A stretch of DNA of 64,000 bases from Sulfobacillus sp. (GCA_027343695.1 DAHWKJ010000096.1:1-64000), one strand, 5' to 3'. Positions 28,180 through 38,381 are shown, counted from the first letter of the stretch. The notes: generated by a model from the letters alone, not told the origin. Program-made: numbers and translations.

Positions 28180-28209
28180 GCACCGGTGCACGGAGAACGG
28201 TGCTTTTTG
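28180..28209 (+). terminator. Probable terminator of the paa operon
   Basis: GCACCG (28180-28185) pairs with CGGTGC (28198-28203), followed by TTTTTGA. It is about 140 bases after the paaD stop. Confidence 0.6.
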
Positions 28210-28437
28210 AGTGACACGGGACTGGAAATCTAGATTAATTCAAGTCGGCCTGGGGCTAGCGAGTAAACTCTTCGTGACCGGGACACTGCGTGTATGGGAA
28301 GTTTGATGGCACGTCGCTTTTGACGTCCAACAGCAGAGACAATCCGGATGAAGAAGGAACGGGTCAATGCCGGTCATGTATAGACATGTCTGATGAAAAG
28401 GCCGTCAGACACCAGAGCCTTGGCATGACTATCAGGC

Positions 28438-28463
28438 GACGGGGATGCGGTTTGCCCCCCGTC
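28438..28463 (-). terminator. Possible terminator of the collagen-like gene
   Basis: GACGGGG and CCCCGTC form a 7-bp stem about 30 bases beyond the stop codon of the minus-strand gene. There is no T-run, so the call is weak. Confidence 0.4.
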
Positions 28464-28493
28464 TACCCGATGAGGCGTGCCAATCAGTTCCCT

Positions 28494-29441
<948 letters not shown>

Positions 29442-29669
29442 AATGTTCCCTCCCTATTAGCTTTCGTAATATAGGGATATGGACTATTAGAGGTTTTGGT
29501 TCCTATAACTTCCTTTTTTGGTAAATTATTGGTTAAACAAGACCTGTATGGAAGATCCGTCATCGCGGAACAGTCGAATGGTGGATAACGGTAGTCCCTA
29601 GATCGGTAACCCTTTGGAGATGTAACGCATAAAGAAAATGGAGACGCAAAAGGTTCTGGAGGGCTCCTG

Positions 29670-30752
29670 ATGATAACAATTAGTCTTTGCATGATAGTAA
29701 AGAATGAATCCGCTACCATTGGGCGATGTTTGGATTCTGTGAGAGACCTTGTTGATGAAATTGTTATTGTCGATACGGGCTCGGATGATGATACACAAAA
29801 CATTGTGCGACAATACACCGACAACATTTTCGATTTTGCATGGGTTGAAGATTTTGCTGCCGCTAGGAATTTTGCATTCAGTCATGCTTCCCAGGAATAC
29901 ATCTTATGGCTCGACGCGGATGACGTGGTGCTAGACACGGACCGACAGAAACTACTCCAATTAAAAGAAACTCTGGATCCATCTGTCGACGCCGTCTCTA
30001 TGCATTATTATCTCGCACGAGATTCAGCAGGCAATGTAATCTCTAGCTTACGGCGCAATCGTTTAGTGAAACGAGTTAATGGGTTTCAATGGTACGGGGC
30101 AGTTCATGAGTACTTGGCGGTCAGTGGCCACATCATCACGAGTGATATCGGTATTACCCATAACCCTAGAAATCACGACGTTGACCGTAACCTTCGAATC
30201 TATGAACGCCGACTTGCAGCCGGAGAGGCCTTTACTCCGCGGGACCTCTTTTATTATGCGAACGAGTGCGTCGATCATCAATACTATGAAAAAGCCATCG
30301 AATATTACCTAAGGTTTCTGAATTCGGGGCAAGGGTGGGTCGAAGACAATATTGCGGCGTGTGGGAAGTTAGCCGATTGCTACAATAACTTAGGCGACGC
30401 TATAAGGGCCTGGAAATACACCTTGAAATCATTTCAGTATGATACGCCGAGGGCGGAATTCTGTTGCAGGTTAGGCTATAGTTTCATGCAACAAAATGAA
30501 TGGCACAAAGCAATTTTTTGGTACAAACTCGCAACGAAGCTTAAACCTCATGGGGAGCACTGGGGATTAATCAATCATTCTTGCTGGACCTGGCTACCGC
30601 AGCTGCAACTCTGTGTCTGTTATGACCGGTTGGGCGAATATAACCTCGCTTACCAACACAATGAATTGGCTCGTGCCTATCGCCCCAATGACGAACAGAT
30701 ATTACATAATAAAAAGTACTTAGAGTCTGTCATCAACAAGCAGGTTACGTAA
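29670..30752 (+). CDS. Glycosyltransferase family 2 with C-terminal TPR repeats
   Basis: A 360-residue cytoplasmic enzyme. The N-terminal GT-A domain (residues 1-100) shows ISLCMIVKNESATIGRCLDSV, DEIVIVDTGSDDDT and the metal-binding LDADDVV; the C-terminal half contains tetratricopeptide-like helices (KAIEYYLRFLNSG, WKYTLKSFQYDTP, KAIFWYKLATKLKP). This arrangement occurs in protein glycosyltransferases such as SunS-like enzymes. The acceptor may be the divergently encoded threonine-rich collagen-like protein; this is inference. The gene is visibly more AT-rich than its neighbours, suggesting acquisition. GGAGGG precedes the ATG. Confidence 0.82.
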   Translation: MITISLCMIVKNESATIGRCLDSVRDLVDEIVIVDTGSDDDTQNIVRQYTDNIFDFAWVEDFAAARNFAFSHASQEYILWLDADDVVLDTDRQKLLQLKETLDPSVDAVSMHYYLARDSAGNVISSLRRNRLVKRVNGFQWYGAVHEYLAVSGHIITSDIGITHNPRNHDVDRNLRIYERRLAAGEAFTPRDLFYYANECVDHQYYEKAIEYYLRFLNSGQGWVEDNIAACGKLADCYNNLGDAIRAWKYTLKSFQYDTPRAEFCCRLGYSFMQQNEWHKAIFWYKLATKLKPHGEHWGLINHSCWTWLPQLQLCVCYDRLGEYNLAYQHNELARAYRPNDEQILHNKKYLESVINKQVT

Positions 30753-30945
30753 GAAGAAAATGTCCCCACTACACCGAAGATGGGGCACGATCCTGAGGCG
30801 CCGCATTAGTGAGTGGGGCGCGCGTGCCGTTAGGCTCATGAAGACCGTACCAAAAGATTTTCTTCGGGTCCGGTTATTAACGTCTTGGAGACCGAGAGAC
30901 CTCATACAGTGAAACAGGAATGATATGAATAGGAGTGAGCGTTTT

Positions 30946-31083
30946 ATGAGCTTAAACATTATCGGGTTGGCGGCGATCGTGGCGGGGGCGGTGTCGCTTT
31001 GGCAACCCAAACATTTTCGACTTGCGGTGGGGATCTTTCTGCTGATTGACGGTGTTGTTAAAATTGGATTACTGCATTTGTAG
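30946..31083 (+). CDS. DUF3096-like membrane mini-protein
   Basis: A 45-residue protein with two hydrophobic helices separated by a short polar turn: GLAAIVAGAVSLWQP and FRLAVGIFLLIDGVVKIGL. The pattern (AIVAG...P...L.VGI.LLI.G) matches the DUF3096 family of tiny membrane proteins of unknown function. AGGAGTG lies 8-9 bases before the ATG and a strong hairpin follows the stop, so it forms its own short transcription unit. Confidence 0.7.
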   Translation: MSLNIIGLAAIVAGAVSLWQPKHFRLAVGIFLLIDGVVKIGLLHL

Positions 31084-31118
31084 AGTAACGACAGGACAAC
31101 CAAATGGACGCATCGACG

Positions 31119-31154
31119 TCGCCTCGCCCGAGTGAACCGCGGCGAGGCGATTTA
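31119..31154 (+). terminator. Terminator after the DUF3096-like gene
   Basis: TCGCCTCGCC (31119-31128) pairs perfectly with GGCGAGGCGA (31141-31150), followed by TTTAACT. Confidence 0.75.
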
Positions 31155-31209
31155 ACTACTGAACCAATCCTCTGACGCAAAAATTTTTTCTCACGGACTA
31201 AAAAACCTC

Positions 31210-31238
31210 TTGACACCCTCATCGAGGAATTTTATATT
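31210..31238 (+). promoter_or_regulatory. Promoter of the hsp20 gene
   Basis: A consensus TTGACA (31210-31215) and TATATT (31233-31238) are 17 bases apart. Transcription should start near 31245. No CIRCE (TTAGCACTC-N9-GAGTGCTAA) element is present, so heat control by HrcA is not indicated. Confidence 0.85.
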
Positions 31239-31286
31239 AAGGTCAAGGAAAGTCAAAGACAACAAGTTCAGAGGAGGTTGTGTCTG

Positions 31287-31694
31287 ATGAGTATGTTGCA
31301 AGAGATGATGTGGAACCCGGTGGCAGCCGTTGAGAGTGCGTTACCCGCCGTTAACATCCGTAAGAACGATGAGGCTTTTGAAGTCGTGGTTTCGGTTCCG
31401 GGTTATGATGCGGATCGGTTGGAGATGACGTGGGAAGACAAGGTGCTCAATATCCGAGGGTCCGCGATGACCGCTGACCGCGAGAATGACGGGTGGACTT
31501 ATCTCCGCCGGGAAATTCGTACCCCAGGTTTTCACTACCGGGTACAATTACCGGCCGGTGCTAATGAGTCAGAAGTTGCAGCCGAGCTCCAAGACGGGTT
31601 ATTAAAGATCCGAGTTCCAATGGTCCCGAAACGGACCATCCCGATCCAAATCGACACCAAAAAAGTTTCTATTAGTGACGGCTCCCAGTCCTAA
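31287..31694 (+). CDS. Small heat shock protein, Hsp20/alpha-crystallin family
   Basis: A 135-residue ATP-independent holdase chaperone. The alpha-crystallin domain spans most of the protein: AVNIRKNDEAFEVVVSVPGYDADRLEMTWEDKVLNIRG, then a typical strand GFHYRVQLPAGANESEVAAELQDGLLKIRVPM (the family's A-x-x-x-n-GvL motif) and a C-terminal IPIQI anchor. ATG 31287 lies 9 bases after GGAGG. It is a monocistronic unit with its own promoter and terminator. Confidence 0.92.
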   Translation: MSMLQEMMWNPVAAVESALPAVNIRKNDEAFEVVVSVPGYDADRLEMTWEDKVLNIRGSAMTADRENDGWTYLRREIRTPGFHYRVQLPAGANESEVAAELQDGLLKIRVPMVPKRTIPIQIDTKKVSISDGSQS

Positions 31695-31709
31695 CCGATG
31701 TGTCTCGCA

Positions 31710-31743
31710 GCAGGGCCCCGAATCTCGCGGGCCCTGCCTTTTT
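31710..31743 (+). terminator. Terminator of hsp20
   Basis: GCAGGGCCC (31710-31718) pairs with GGGCCCTGC (31729-31737), followed by CTTTTTC. Confidence 0.9.
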
Positions 31744-31758
31744 CATGGGATTGATTCT

Positions 31759-32079
31759 CTAAGGCGCCCGGGGTGGTTTGCCTTGATTGGCTGCAATGAA
31801 CAAGACCAACGCGACGGTTAAAAAGAAGGTTCCGGGGCCTACCAACACGGTGAAATAGCCAGGAATTTTCGTGAATTTCGCACCAAATAAGAGGAGCATG
31901 GCGACTTGCGGTTGAATCCACAGTATCAGAAGCGCCAGTGCACCAAATAAAACCGCACCCCCCGAGAAGATTATAGGCGCGAGATGCCACAGCCCTAATT
32001 CCTGGTGGGCACTACAGTGCCAGAAAAAGGTCACCAGTACCACTCCGGTGAGAGTTAGAATAACGCGTAAGGGTTTCAT
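31759..32079 (-). CDS. Small membrane protein, unknown function
   Basis: A 106-residue protein with three hydrophobic segments (about residues 6-22, 33-55 and 75-95). It begins MKPLRVILTLTGVVLV and contains a lone HCSAH motif after the first segment. No family is recognised. The ribosome binding site is weak, so expression is less certain than for its neighbours. It is convergent with hsp20. Confidence 0.5.
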   Translation of the reverse strand: MKPLRVILTLTGVVLVTFFWHCSAHQELGLWHLAPIIFSGGAVLFGALALLILWIQPQVAMLLLFGAKFTKIPGYFTVLVGPGTFFLTVALVLFIAANQGKPPRAP

Positions 32080-32330
32080 GAGGCGAGTTTTCCCGTTTTG
32101 AGTGAAAAGATGTGGAATGGTGTCGAGATGAGGGCACGGTCCAGCCGAGAAATGCTATCGGCCGCCTTATCGTCGCATGATTTGAAGGGGAGTGGACAGA
32201 CTGGACATACTGACGGATAACGACAGACGTAGTAATTATTAGGCATTGAAAACCTCCCAGATTGCAGTAAAGTGGAGTCATGGAATATGACCGGGTGTCA
32301 TATGGACGCGAAGTATTGGAGGAACACGGG

Positions 32331-33230
32331 ATGTATACGCAGGTGGTGACGGTGCCACGTAATTGGCGCAGTGTATTGGCGGACTATGTGGTGTTGACTA
32401 AGCCCCGCATTATTGTGTTGTTGGTGATTACGGCCTATTGTGCGATGGTGGTGGCGGGCGGCAAGATGCCTGGGGTTGGTTTGACGCTGGTCACAATTAT
32501 CGGATTGTCGATGTCAACCGGTGGCGCTCATGCGATAAACATGTGGTATGACCGGGATATCGACCGACTCATGGAACGGACCAAGACGCGTCCGGTTGCA
32601 GCAGGGCGTATGGATCCCATAAATGCCCTGGTGTTTGGGATCGTGCTCGAGCTGGTATCTTTCATCGGCCTGGGTCTCCTCGCCAATTGGGTGGCAGCTC
32701 TCGCCTCGCTTGGGGGATTTCTTTTTTATGTCTTTATTTATACGGTTTGGCTAAAGCGTCGCACTCCTCAAAACATTGTGATAGGAGGGGCGGCCGGGGC
32801 GTTTCCTCCTTTAGTAGGGTGGGCGGCGGTGACCGGTCACCTGGGTGTAGCGGCTTGGTTGATGTTTTTAATCGTGTTCCTCTGGACGCCCCCTCACTTT
32901 TGGGCACTCGCGCTCTATAAACAAGACGATTATAAACGGGCCGGGATTCCGATGATGCCCGTGGTGCGTGGCGAGCGGGCAACAAAAATCCAGAGCCTGG
33001 TTTATAGTGTACTGTTGTTGGTGGCGTCGCTCTTTCTGTACGCGACGCATGTGGTGAACCTGGTATATTTGGTAGCTGCCATTGTCTTAGGGGTGATATT
33101 CATCGGGTACAATGTCTACTGCTGGCGGGAACGTGCACCGGAGGTTACTTGGGCTAAGCGCACGTTCAAGTTCTCCCTGATCTACATGATGATGATTTTT
33201 GTGGCGATGGTGATCGCTGTACCGCACTAA
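32331..33230 (+). CDS. ctaB: Heme O synthase (protoheme IX farnesyltransferase)
   Basis: A 299-residue UbiA-superfamily enzyme with about nine membrane helices that farnesylates heme B for terminal oxidases. The prenyl-diphosphate motif is NMWYDRDIDRLMERTKTRP, followed by LKRRTPQNIVIGGAAGAFPPLVGWA and FLWTPPHFWALALY, both diagnostic for CtaB/CyoE. ATG 32331 is preferred: GGAGG lies 8 bases before it and length then fits the family. An in-frame ATG at 32280 with a GTGGAG site would add 17 residues. Confidence 0.93.
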   Translation: MYTQVVTVPRNWRSVLADYVVLTKPRIIVLLVITAYCAMVVAGGKMPGVGLTLVTIIGLSMSTGGAHAINMWYDRDIDRLMERTKTRPVAAGRMDPINALVFGIVLELVSFIGLGLLANWVAALASLGGFLFYVFIYTVWLKRRTPQNIVIGGAAGAFPPLVGWAAVTGHLGVAAWLMFLIVFLWTPPHFWALALYKQDDYKRAGIPMMPVVRGERATKIQSLVYSVLLLVASLFLYATHVVNLVYLVAAIVLGVIFIGYNVYCWRERAPEVTWAKRTFKFSLIYMMMIFVAMVIAVPH

Positions 33231-33256
33231 GGCGTATAGGAACGGACGGTAACGCT

Positions 33257-34585
33257 GTGACGAAACCTAACTATCGGATTCTTGGGATATATTTTGTAGG
33301 GGTCTTCATTGGGGCTCTCGATACTAACGTGTTGGGGCCAGTATTCCCTCTCATCACAAAGAGTTTTCACATTGTTTTTGGTTGGACCGCGTGGACGATC
33401 ACGGCGTATACCGTGGCTTATATTGCATCCACCATACTAGCTGGCGCTGCCGGGGATCGGTTTGGTCATCGTAAACTCTTTACTTGGGGAATCGTCGCGT
33501 TTGGGTTTGCGTCACTGGTGGCGGCACTCAGCCAGAACTTTGCGATGTTCATCGTAGCACGCATCATCCAAGGCGCCGGTGCTGGAGCGGTGTATCCCAA
33601 TGCCCAAGCCGAAGGCCTCAAGCTATTTCCGGCGAACCGCCGTGGCATGGCGCTGGGACTATTTGGAGCCATCTTTGGGATCGCGAGCATCTTAGGCCCC
33701 ACTGCTGGTGGAGCCCTGGGTCAATATTTTGGTTGGCCTGCGGTGTTTGTGATTAATATTCCTATTGCCATCGGGGTCCTCGGAGTGGTGCGCCGGGTCC
33801 CACGCTCTGAGCCTGGGTCGCGAGCGGTGCCCGATATTTCGGGGGGCCTGGCGTTTGCAGCCTTTCTCGCTAGTATCCTGCTGTTTATTACGGATCATGC
33901 GTCCGCGCGATGGTTATTCTTTGCGATTGCGGCGGCATGTTTCTCAGTATTTTGGATTCGGCAACGCACCGCCAAGATTCCCTTTTTGGACTCCAAGCCC
34001 TTGGCGAATAAGGCTGGGGTCGCGGTCATGATTGGAGCGGCTCTGATTGGGCTCGACATGTCTGCCGCGATCTTTGTGCCAACTTTGACTCAAGACACCT
34101 TGCACTTCAGCGTGTTAGTGTCAGGGGTCGCATTGCTGCCGGCCGCCTTTACGGGTGCAGTGTTCTCAGGCGCAGGGGGCGTTATGGTTGACCGGATTGG
34201 ACCGCGCCGGGTGTTAGTGGCCGGTCTGATTGCCGCGGCTTTAGGGGGGCTACTATTGGCGTGGCCCCATCTGGTCTTATGGCGATTCATTTTGGCGATG
34301 GTGGCTCTCGGGATTGGGACCGCGTTTACGATGGGGGCTCCTTTGAATCGGATGGCGTTAGCCCTCTATCGTGAGAATCAGGCTGGAGAAGCACTGTCTC
34401 TGATGGCCGTATTTCGTGGTATTGGTTTGGCGGCCGGTCCCATAATTTTAACCGCTGCTGAGGCATGGCATGGATTTAGTGGCATGTTTGGTAGCGTCTT
34501 CGTTGCGTCTCTCATAGGACTGGTGGCCTTTATGTTTGTGCCCGATGTGAAGGTGGTCAAGCCTTCCCAGGTCGTGGAAACCTGA
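33257..34585 (+). CDS. MFS transporter, DHA (drug:H+ antiporter)-like
   Basis: A 442-residue polytopic membrane protein. The N-terminal FIGALDTNVLGPVFPLI, the loop motif GDRFGHRKLF, the ARIIQGAGAGAVYPNAQA motif and GPTAGGALGQYFGWPAVFVINIP are typical of EmrB/QacA-like exporters, although 442 residues suggest 12-14 helices. The substrate is unknown. It starts with GTG 26 bases after ctaB and may be co-transcribed. Confidence 0.88.
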   Translation: MTKPNYRILGIYFVGVFIGALDTNVLGPVFPLITKSFHIVFGWTAWTITAYTVAYIASTILAGAAGDRFGHRKLFTWGIVAFGFASLVAALSQNFAMFIVARIIQGAGAGAVYPNAQAEGLKLFPANRRGMALGLFGAIFGIASILGPTAGGALGQYFGWPAVFVINIPIAIGVLGVVRRVPRSEPGSRAVPDISGGLAFAAFLASILLFITDHASARWLFFAIAAACFSVFWIRQRTAKIPFLDSKPLANKAGVAVMIGAALIGLDMSAAIFVPTLTQDTLHFSVLVSGVALLPAAFTGAVFSGAGGVMVDRIGPRRVLVAGLIAAALGGLLLAWPHLVLWRFILAMVALGIGTAFTMGAPLNRMALALYRENQAGEALSLMAVFRGIGLAAGPIILTAAEAWHGFSGMFGSVFVASLIGLVAFMFVPDVKVVKPSQVVET

Positions 34586-34603
34586 CGTAAAGGAGTTGTG
34601 GCC

Positions 34604-34693
34604 ATGGGATCTCGGACGTTGGGACACGTTGGACCGCAGGATAAGCCCGGGGCAATGACGGCAGTTCGTCTTCAGACCTCTCTTAGGCGTTAG
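34604..34693 (+). CDS. Possible 29-residue ORF after the MFS gene
   Basis: A short frame beginning MGSRTLGHVGPQDKPG with a good AAAGGAG ribosome binding site 7-8 bases upstream, 18 bases after the MFS stop. It overlaps the end of the convergent lipoprotein gene by 4 bases. No homologue is known and the frame could be fortuitous. Confidence 0.25.
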   Translation: MGSRTLGHVGPQDKPGAMTAVRLQTSLRR

Positions 34694-35301
34694 GTATTAC
34701 CAAGACCTAAGTGTTTGGCCACCGATTCGACTGTGGCAGCGGTTTGCACCTCTTCTAACTGTTTTTCGATATGGCCGGACGCGTTCAGGAAAAAAAAGCT
34801 CGGAATGTAGGTGGCTTTTTTAGAAAACACTGTAGCGCGTTTAGGGTCCAGGAAAATTATTTGGGGGTTCAAATGAAACTCATGGGCATAAGCATCCATG
34901 GTTTTAGCCAAAAGGGATACCGCATGGCTCGCCGGTAAGGCCTCGGGATGGTCGACCCCGGCAGCCGAATTATTTAATGGGCCAGGAACGCCGATACCCG
35001 GGTACGGGGAGATGACCATCAGCGAGACCCGAATATGGTGTTGAGTGGCCCACCGGATTAGAGCGGGTTCTTGCCACTTCGCTTCCCAGGCACAGAACTT
35101 ACACCAAGAAGCCATCGCGATGACGATCCCTCCTGATGACCCGCCGAACGTTGGCGTAACCCAATGTTGCGACGCTACCGAATAGACCGGAGGACTCGAT
35201 GAAGTTGGCGTCTGGCCACACCCTGCGAGTAGCGTGACCCCGACCAAGGTGGTGATGGTGACACGAGTCGTAGAAGACCGCAAGCGAAGATTCCTCCCCA
35301 T
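34690..35301 (-). CDS. Thioredoxin-fold lipoprotein
   Basis: A 203-residue exported lipoprotein. A basic, hydrophobic leader ends in the lipobox LLAGC with lipid-modified Cys28; a Ser/Pro linker and a thioredoxin-like domain follow, with WCKFC (Cys67, Cys70) as redox motif and YIPSFFFLN as the cis-Pro region. It probably acts on the outer face of the membrane in disulfide exchange or cytochrome/metal-centre maturation, like ResA-type proteins; that role is inferred. Confidence 0.8.
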   Translation of the reverse strand: MGRNLRLRSSTTRVTITTLVGVTLLAGCGQTPTSSSPPVYSVASQHWVTPTFGGSSGGIVIAMASWCKFCAWEAKWQEPALIRWATQHHIRVSLMVISPYPGIGVPGPLNNSAAGVDHPEALPASHAVSLLAKTMDAYAHEFHLNPQIIFLDPKRATVFSKKATYIPSFFFLNASGHIEKQLEEVQTAATVESVAKHLGLGNT

Positions 35302-35389
35302 CTGGGGTACGTTAGACCCATGTATCTACCCGATGCTTATTATGGTATACGGGGGGCTTTGGAGTTGCAAGTCTCTTTCTAGATGACGT

Positions 35390-36310
35390 TTAGCGTACTC
35401 CAATTTCTGTCTCGATTCGGCGCGGGTTGGAAACCAGAGCAGGGGTTTTGCGTTGGATTGGATGCAACACCCACGGTAAAGCCATGAGCAATAACCAGAT
35501 GGGGGGGGTATTGGGATCCGTGCCAACTCCGCCAAACACGCCGAAATCCATCGCTATCGACCAAATGGCGAACAGCCAGAGAAGGGCCGAAAGCCGCAGC
35601 CAGGTCGGATGCCAGTCTAACAAATAGGCCACGCCTAAACCTGCCATGATCAGAATGAATCCGACGTTAGTCCAATTGGCTACGCCTCCAAGATGCCATG
35701 CCACCTGGTTGATTACGGACGAGACGATGTGGGGTTGAGGTAAGGCGGCCAAGCCATGCCACGGAGCGAATAAGCCATTGGCATTGAAAAAATTCATGCG
35801 GGTTTGGAGGATGGCACCCCAAAGCCATAGTGTCCCTACAATGCGCCCTGCGATGAGGCCAACGCGACCAGATTCCCACCAGGCGACAGGCAATAGCAGC
35901 AATATGGTTAATGCCACATAGAGAAGGGCTGAACCTGGGGATCCAGTAATCCAACTGGCGTCGGGGGTCGCGATGCCGCCGAGTCCCTCACCCGTGAACC
36001 ACACCAGGCTGCCCCAACCAAGAGAGAGCCAGAGCCCACGGGTATTCCACACGGAGGAGGGCATTAACAAAAGACCGCCAATGCCCAGTTGCAACAGGGC
36101 AGAGCCCAGATCCGATAGCACGGGATGTTGGGCCCAGATCCCGTAGCTTAATCGCAACAGGGGAGCCAGCCATCGAGGTTGACCCATAAGGTTGGCATCT
36201 AACACCAGGTGGATAAACCGTGGTCCAAACATCTGGGGTTGAAGTTGTAAGATGCCATCCAGAATCCATAAAACACCTAAAGCCATTCGCCACTGTTTTC
36301 TTCTCTGCAT
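35390..36310 (-). CDS. Polytopic membrane protein, unknown function
   Basis: A 306-residue hydrophobic protein with about eight membrane helices and many Trp residues (LWILDGILQLQPQMFG, GLWLSLGWGSLVWFTGEGLGG, MDFGVFGGVGTDPNT). I do not recognise a named family, though small-molecule-free DoxX-like or uncharacterised membrane proteins have a similar look. GGGAGGG lies 6-7 bases before the ATG. It is divergent from the second S9 peptidase gene and upstream of the thioredoxin-like lipoprotein on the same strand. Confidence 0.7.
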   Translation of the reverse strand: MQRRKQWRMALGVLWILDGILQLQPQMFGPRFIHLVLDANLMGQPRWLAPLLRLSYGIWAQHPVLSDLGSALLQLGIGGLLLMPSSVWNTRGLWLSLGWGSLVWFTGEGLGGIATPDASWITGSPGSALLYVALTILLLLPVAWWESGRVGLIAGRIVGTLWLWGAILQTRMNFFNANGLFAPWHGLAALPQPHIVSSVINQVAWHLGGVANWTNVGFILIMAGLGVAYLLDWHPTWLRLSALLWLFAIWSIAMDFGVFGGVGTDPNTPPIWLLLMALPWVLHPIQRKTPALVSNPRRIETEIGVR

Positions 36311-36446
36311 GATGAACCCTCCCGTTGATATACGGCAACAGACGACCAGGAAGATCTCTGTGGGAATGGTTTGCGTTCCGGTCCTGACTCAGGTACCGTA
36401 GTCTTGAAGTGAAAGAAAATTCTTGTTGCTAAGGGGAGACGGTTCA

Positions 36447-38252
36447 GTGATTCAGTTTCCAGCACCAGATCTGGAAGAATTTTATCGATACGCGTCCGTT
36501 AAAGGATTTTCCATTCATCACGCAGAAGACCGCGCAGCCTTGATGACGAATCTATCGGGTGGCTACGAAATTTGGGAATTAGATTTTAAGACCGGCTACC
36601 CGGTAATGTTGTCCCATGCCGGGAAGACCCTCCATGCCGTCGATTACGATCCCAAAGGTCGGTATATGGTGATCACCGCGGACGCCGATGGAGATGAAAA
36701 TACCCAGCTCTATCTGTTGCCGCCTTCGGGGGGAGCCCTCGCGCCCTTGGTGGTGCATAGTGGCTACCGGCATCATGTCCTGCATATCAGTGACGATGGG
36801 GACCGGCTCTATTACGCATCGAATCACGATAATCCGCAATTCTATAATAATTATCGACTGAATCTATTAACCGGGGAAGACACCGTACTGGTGATAGGGG
36901 AAGAAGTCCCCACCCTCATTATTCAGGTTTCCCCCAATGAAAATTCCTGGGTGATCTTAAAGTCCTACGCCAATACGCACATGGCGGGGTTCGTCGGGAC
37001 GGCAGAGGGGCAATACCCTATAGTGGAGGACCCGCAAACACCACACGTGGTGTACGGGGCCGTGTTTACAAATGACGAGGAACTCTGGTTTGCCACCAAT
37101 TATGGAGCCGAACGGTCCTACTTAGCACGGTACGACTTGAAGCGACATCACATGGAAAAAATGCTGGAGATTCCCGATGAAGACTTGATAGAAATTCATC
37201 TAGATCGCGCTCATCACCAGATCATTGGGCTAACCGACCGGGGTGTCGATCAGCGCGCGTATCGCATCGATTTAGCTAATCCCCAGGCGGTACCCGTCGA
37301 CTTACCCGTCACCGTGGTGGCGCAAATGGTCGTTACGGAGGCGGGAACCTGGTATTTGGCAGGGCAATCGGAATCGTTGCCGTCCAATCTATACCGTCGG
37401 GATGCCCAGGGGTGGGTAGCTTTGACCGCCAACCGGGCTCTTGGCATCACACAAGCCGAGGCTACCCGGGCCGAAGTCATTCATTACCCATCATATGATG
37501 GGCTTGAGATCGAGGGCTTGTGGTTTCATCCTAAGCATTCTAATGGGTATACCATCCTCTGGCCGCATGGAGGGCCACAGGCATTGGAACGTCGGCAATT
37601 TCGACCGATATTTCAATACCTGGCATCGCTGGGATATCAGATTTTTGCACCAAATTTCCGGGGAAGTACTGGCTATGGTCTCGGATTTACCCAGATGGTG
37701 GAAGGCGATTGGGGCCATGGGCCGCGGTTGGATGTGTTGGCTGGGCTGGATTGGTTGGAACAGAAGGGACTCATGGATCCACGCCGAGTCTTTGTGATGG
37801 GCGGGAGTTATGGAGGCTATATGGCACTCTTGCTGCATGGCCGGCATGCGGATCGGTTCCGCGCAGTGGTGGACATTTTTGGCCCGTCCGATTTAAGAAC
37901 CTTTCTGGCTTCCGTACCCGAAACGTGGAAACCGATGATGAAGCGATGGCTTGGAGATCCCGAGACCCAACCGGAGAAATTTATCGAGGATTCCCCGATA
38001 ACGTACGTGGAGCAGATGACACGACCCATGTTGGTCGTGCAAGGCGCGAACGATCCACGGGTAGTCAAGGCAGAATCGGATCAGATGGTGGCCGCCTTAA
38101 GGGAACGTGGACGGTTGGTCGAATACCTTGTGTTAGAAAACGAAGGACATGGGTTTGCCCAGAAGGACAACGAAATTACGGCGTATCGGGCTATTGCGGA
38201 ATTCCTCGAAACCCAACGCCGACATATCGAGGAATCAATCGAAAAGCATTGA
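36447..38252 (+). CDS. S9 family serine peptidase (second copy)
   Basis: A 601-residue prolyl-oligopeptidase-type enzyme with an N-terminal beta-propeller and a C-terminal alpha/beta hydrolase. The triad is Ser454 (GGSYGGYM), Asp536 (GANDPRV) and His568 (EGHGFAQ). Compared with the peptidase at 8993 it is only distantly similar in the propeller. No signal peptide. GTG 36447 is chosen because AAGGGGAGA lies 7 bases upstream; the frame also allows TTG at 36423. Confidence 0.9.
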   Translation: MIQFPAPDLEEFYRYASVKGFSIHHAEDRAALMTNLSGGYEIWELDFKTGYPVMLSHAGKTLHAVDYDPKGRYMVITADADGDENTQLYLLPPSGGALAPLVVHSGYRHHVLHISDDGDRLYYASNHDNPQFYNNYRLNLLTGEDTVLVIGEEVPTLIIQVSPNENSWVILKSYANTHMAGFVGTAEGQYPIVEDPQTPHVVYGAVFTNDEELWFATNYGAERSYLARYDLKRHHMEKMLEIPDEDLIEIHLDRAHHQIIGLTDRGVDQRAYRIDLANPQAVPVDLPVTVVAQMVVTEAGTWYLAGQSESLPSNLYRRDAQGWVALTANRALGITQAEATRAEVIHYPSYDGLEIEGLWFHPKHSNGYTILWPHGGPQALERRQFRPIFQYLASLGYQIFAPNFRGSTGYGLGFTQMVEGDWGHGPRLDVLAGLDWLEQKGLMDPRRVFVMGGSYGGYMALLLHGRHADRFRAVVDIFGPSDLRTFLASVPETWKPMMKRWLGDPETQPEKFIEDSPITYVEQMTRPMLVVQGANDPRVVKAESDQMVAALRERGRLVEYLVLENEGHGFAQKDNEITAYRAIAEFLETQRRHIEESIEKH

Positions 38253-38277
38253 CAGATGAATGGTGGCATGGGATAAT
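38249..38277 (+). promoter_or_regulatory. Near-consensus promoter of a short transcription unit
   Basis: TTGACA (38249-38254) and GATAAT (38272-38277) are 17 bases apart, overlapping the stop codon of the S9 peptidase gene. It would start transcription near 38284, before a 22-codon ORF. Confidence 0.75.
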
Positions 38278-38312
38278 CCGTCCATTCGTAAGTATCGGAG
38301 GAGGTGGGGACT

Positions 38313-38381
38313 ATGACGAAGCAGCCTTGGATTGTGGTGCGTACAAGATGGTCTCCCCTGCCTGAGGTTCAGATTTTCTGA
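38313..38381 (+). CDS. 22-residue ORF in its own mini transcription unit
   Basis: A tiny frame beginning MTKQPWIVVRTRWSPLPE, basic and aromatic-rich, with an exceptionally strong GGAGGAGGTGG ribosome binding site 4-7 bases before the ATG. It lies between a near-consensus promoter (38249-38277) and a perfect terminator hairpin (38409-38439). The complete unit is only about 160 bases. It may encode a peptide or act as a regulatory RNA; no homologue is known to me. Confidence 0.5.
   Translation: MTKQPWIVVRTRWSPLPEVQIF

Larger units (their letters stand above)
28044..28493. other. Gene-free stretch rich in hairpins between paaD and the collagen-like gene
   Basis: No coding frame with a ribosome binding site is seen. 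It holds the probable paa terminator, a perfect TGTCTGA/TCAGACA stem (28387-28411) of unknown role, and a GACGGGG/CCCCGTC hairpin (28438-28463) that could end the collagen-like gene on the minus strand. Confidence 0.5.

Noticed and set aside
31239-31286. CIRCE heat-shock operator before hsp20
   Set aside because: The TTAGCACTC inverted repeat is not present between promoter and gene.
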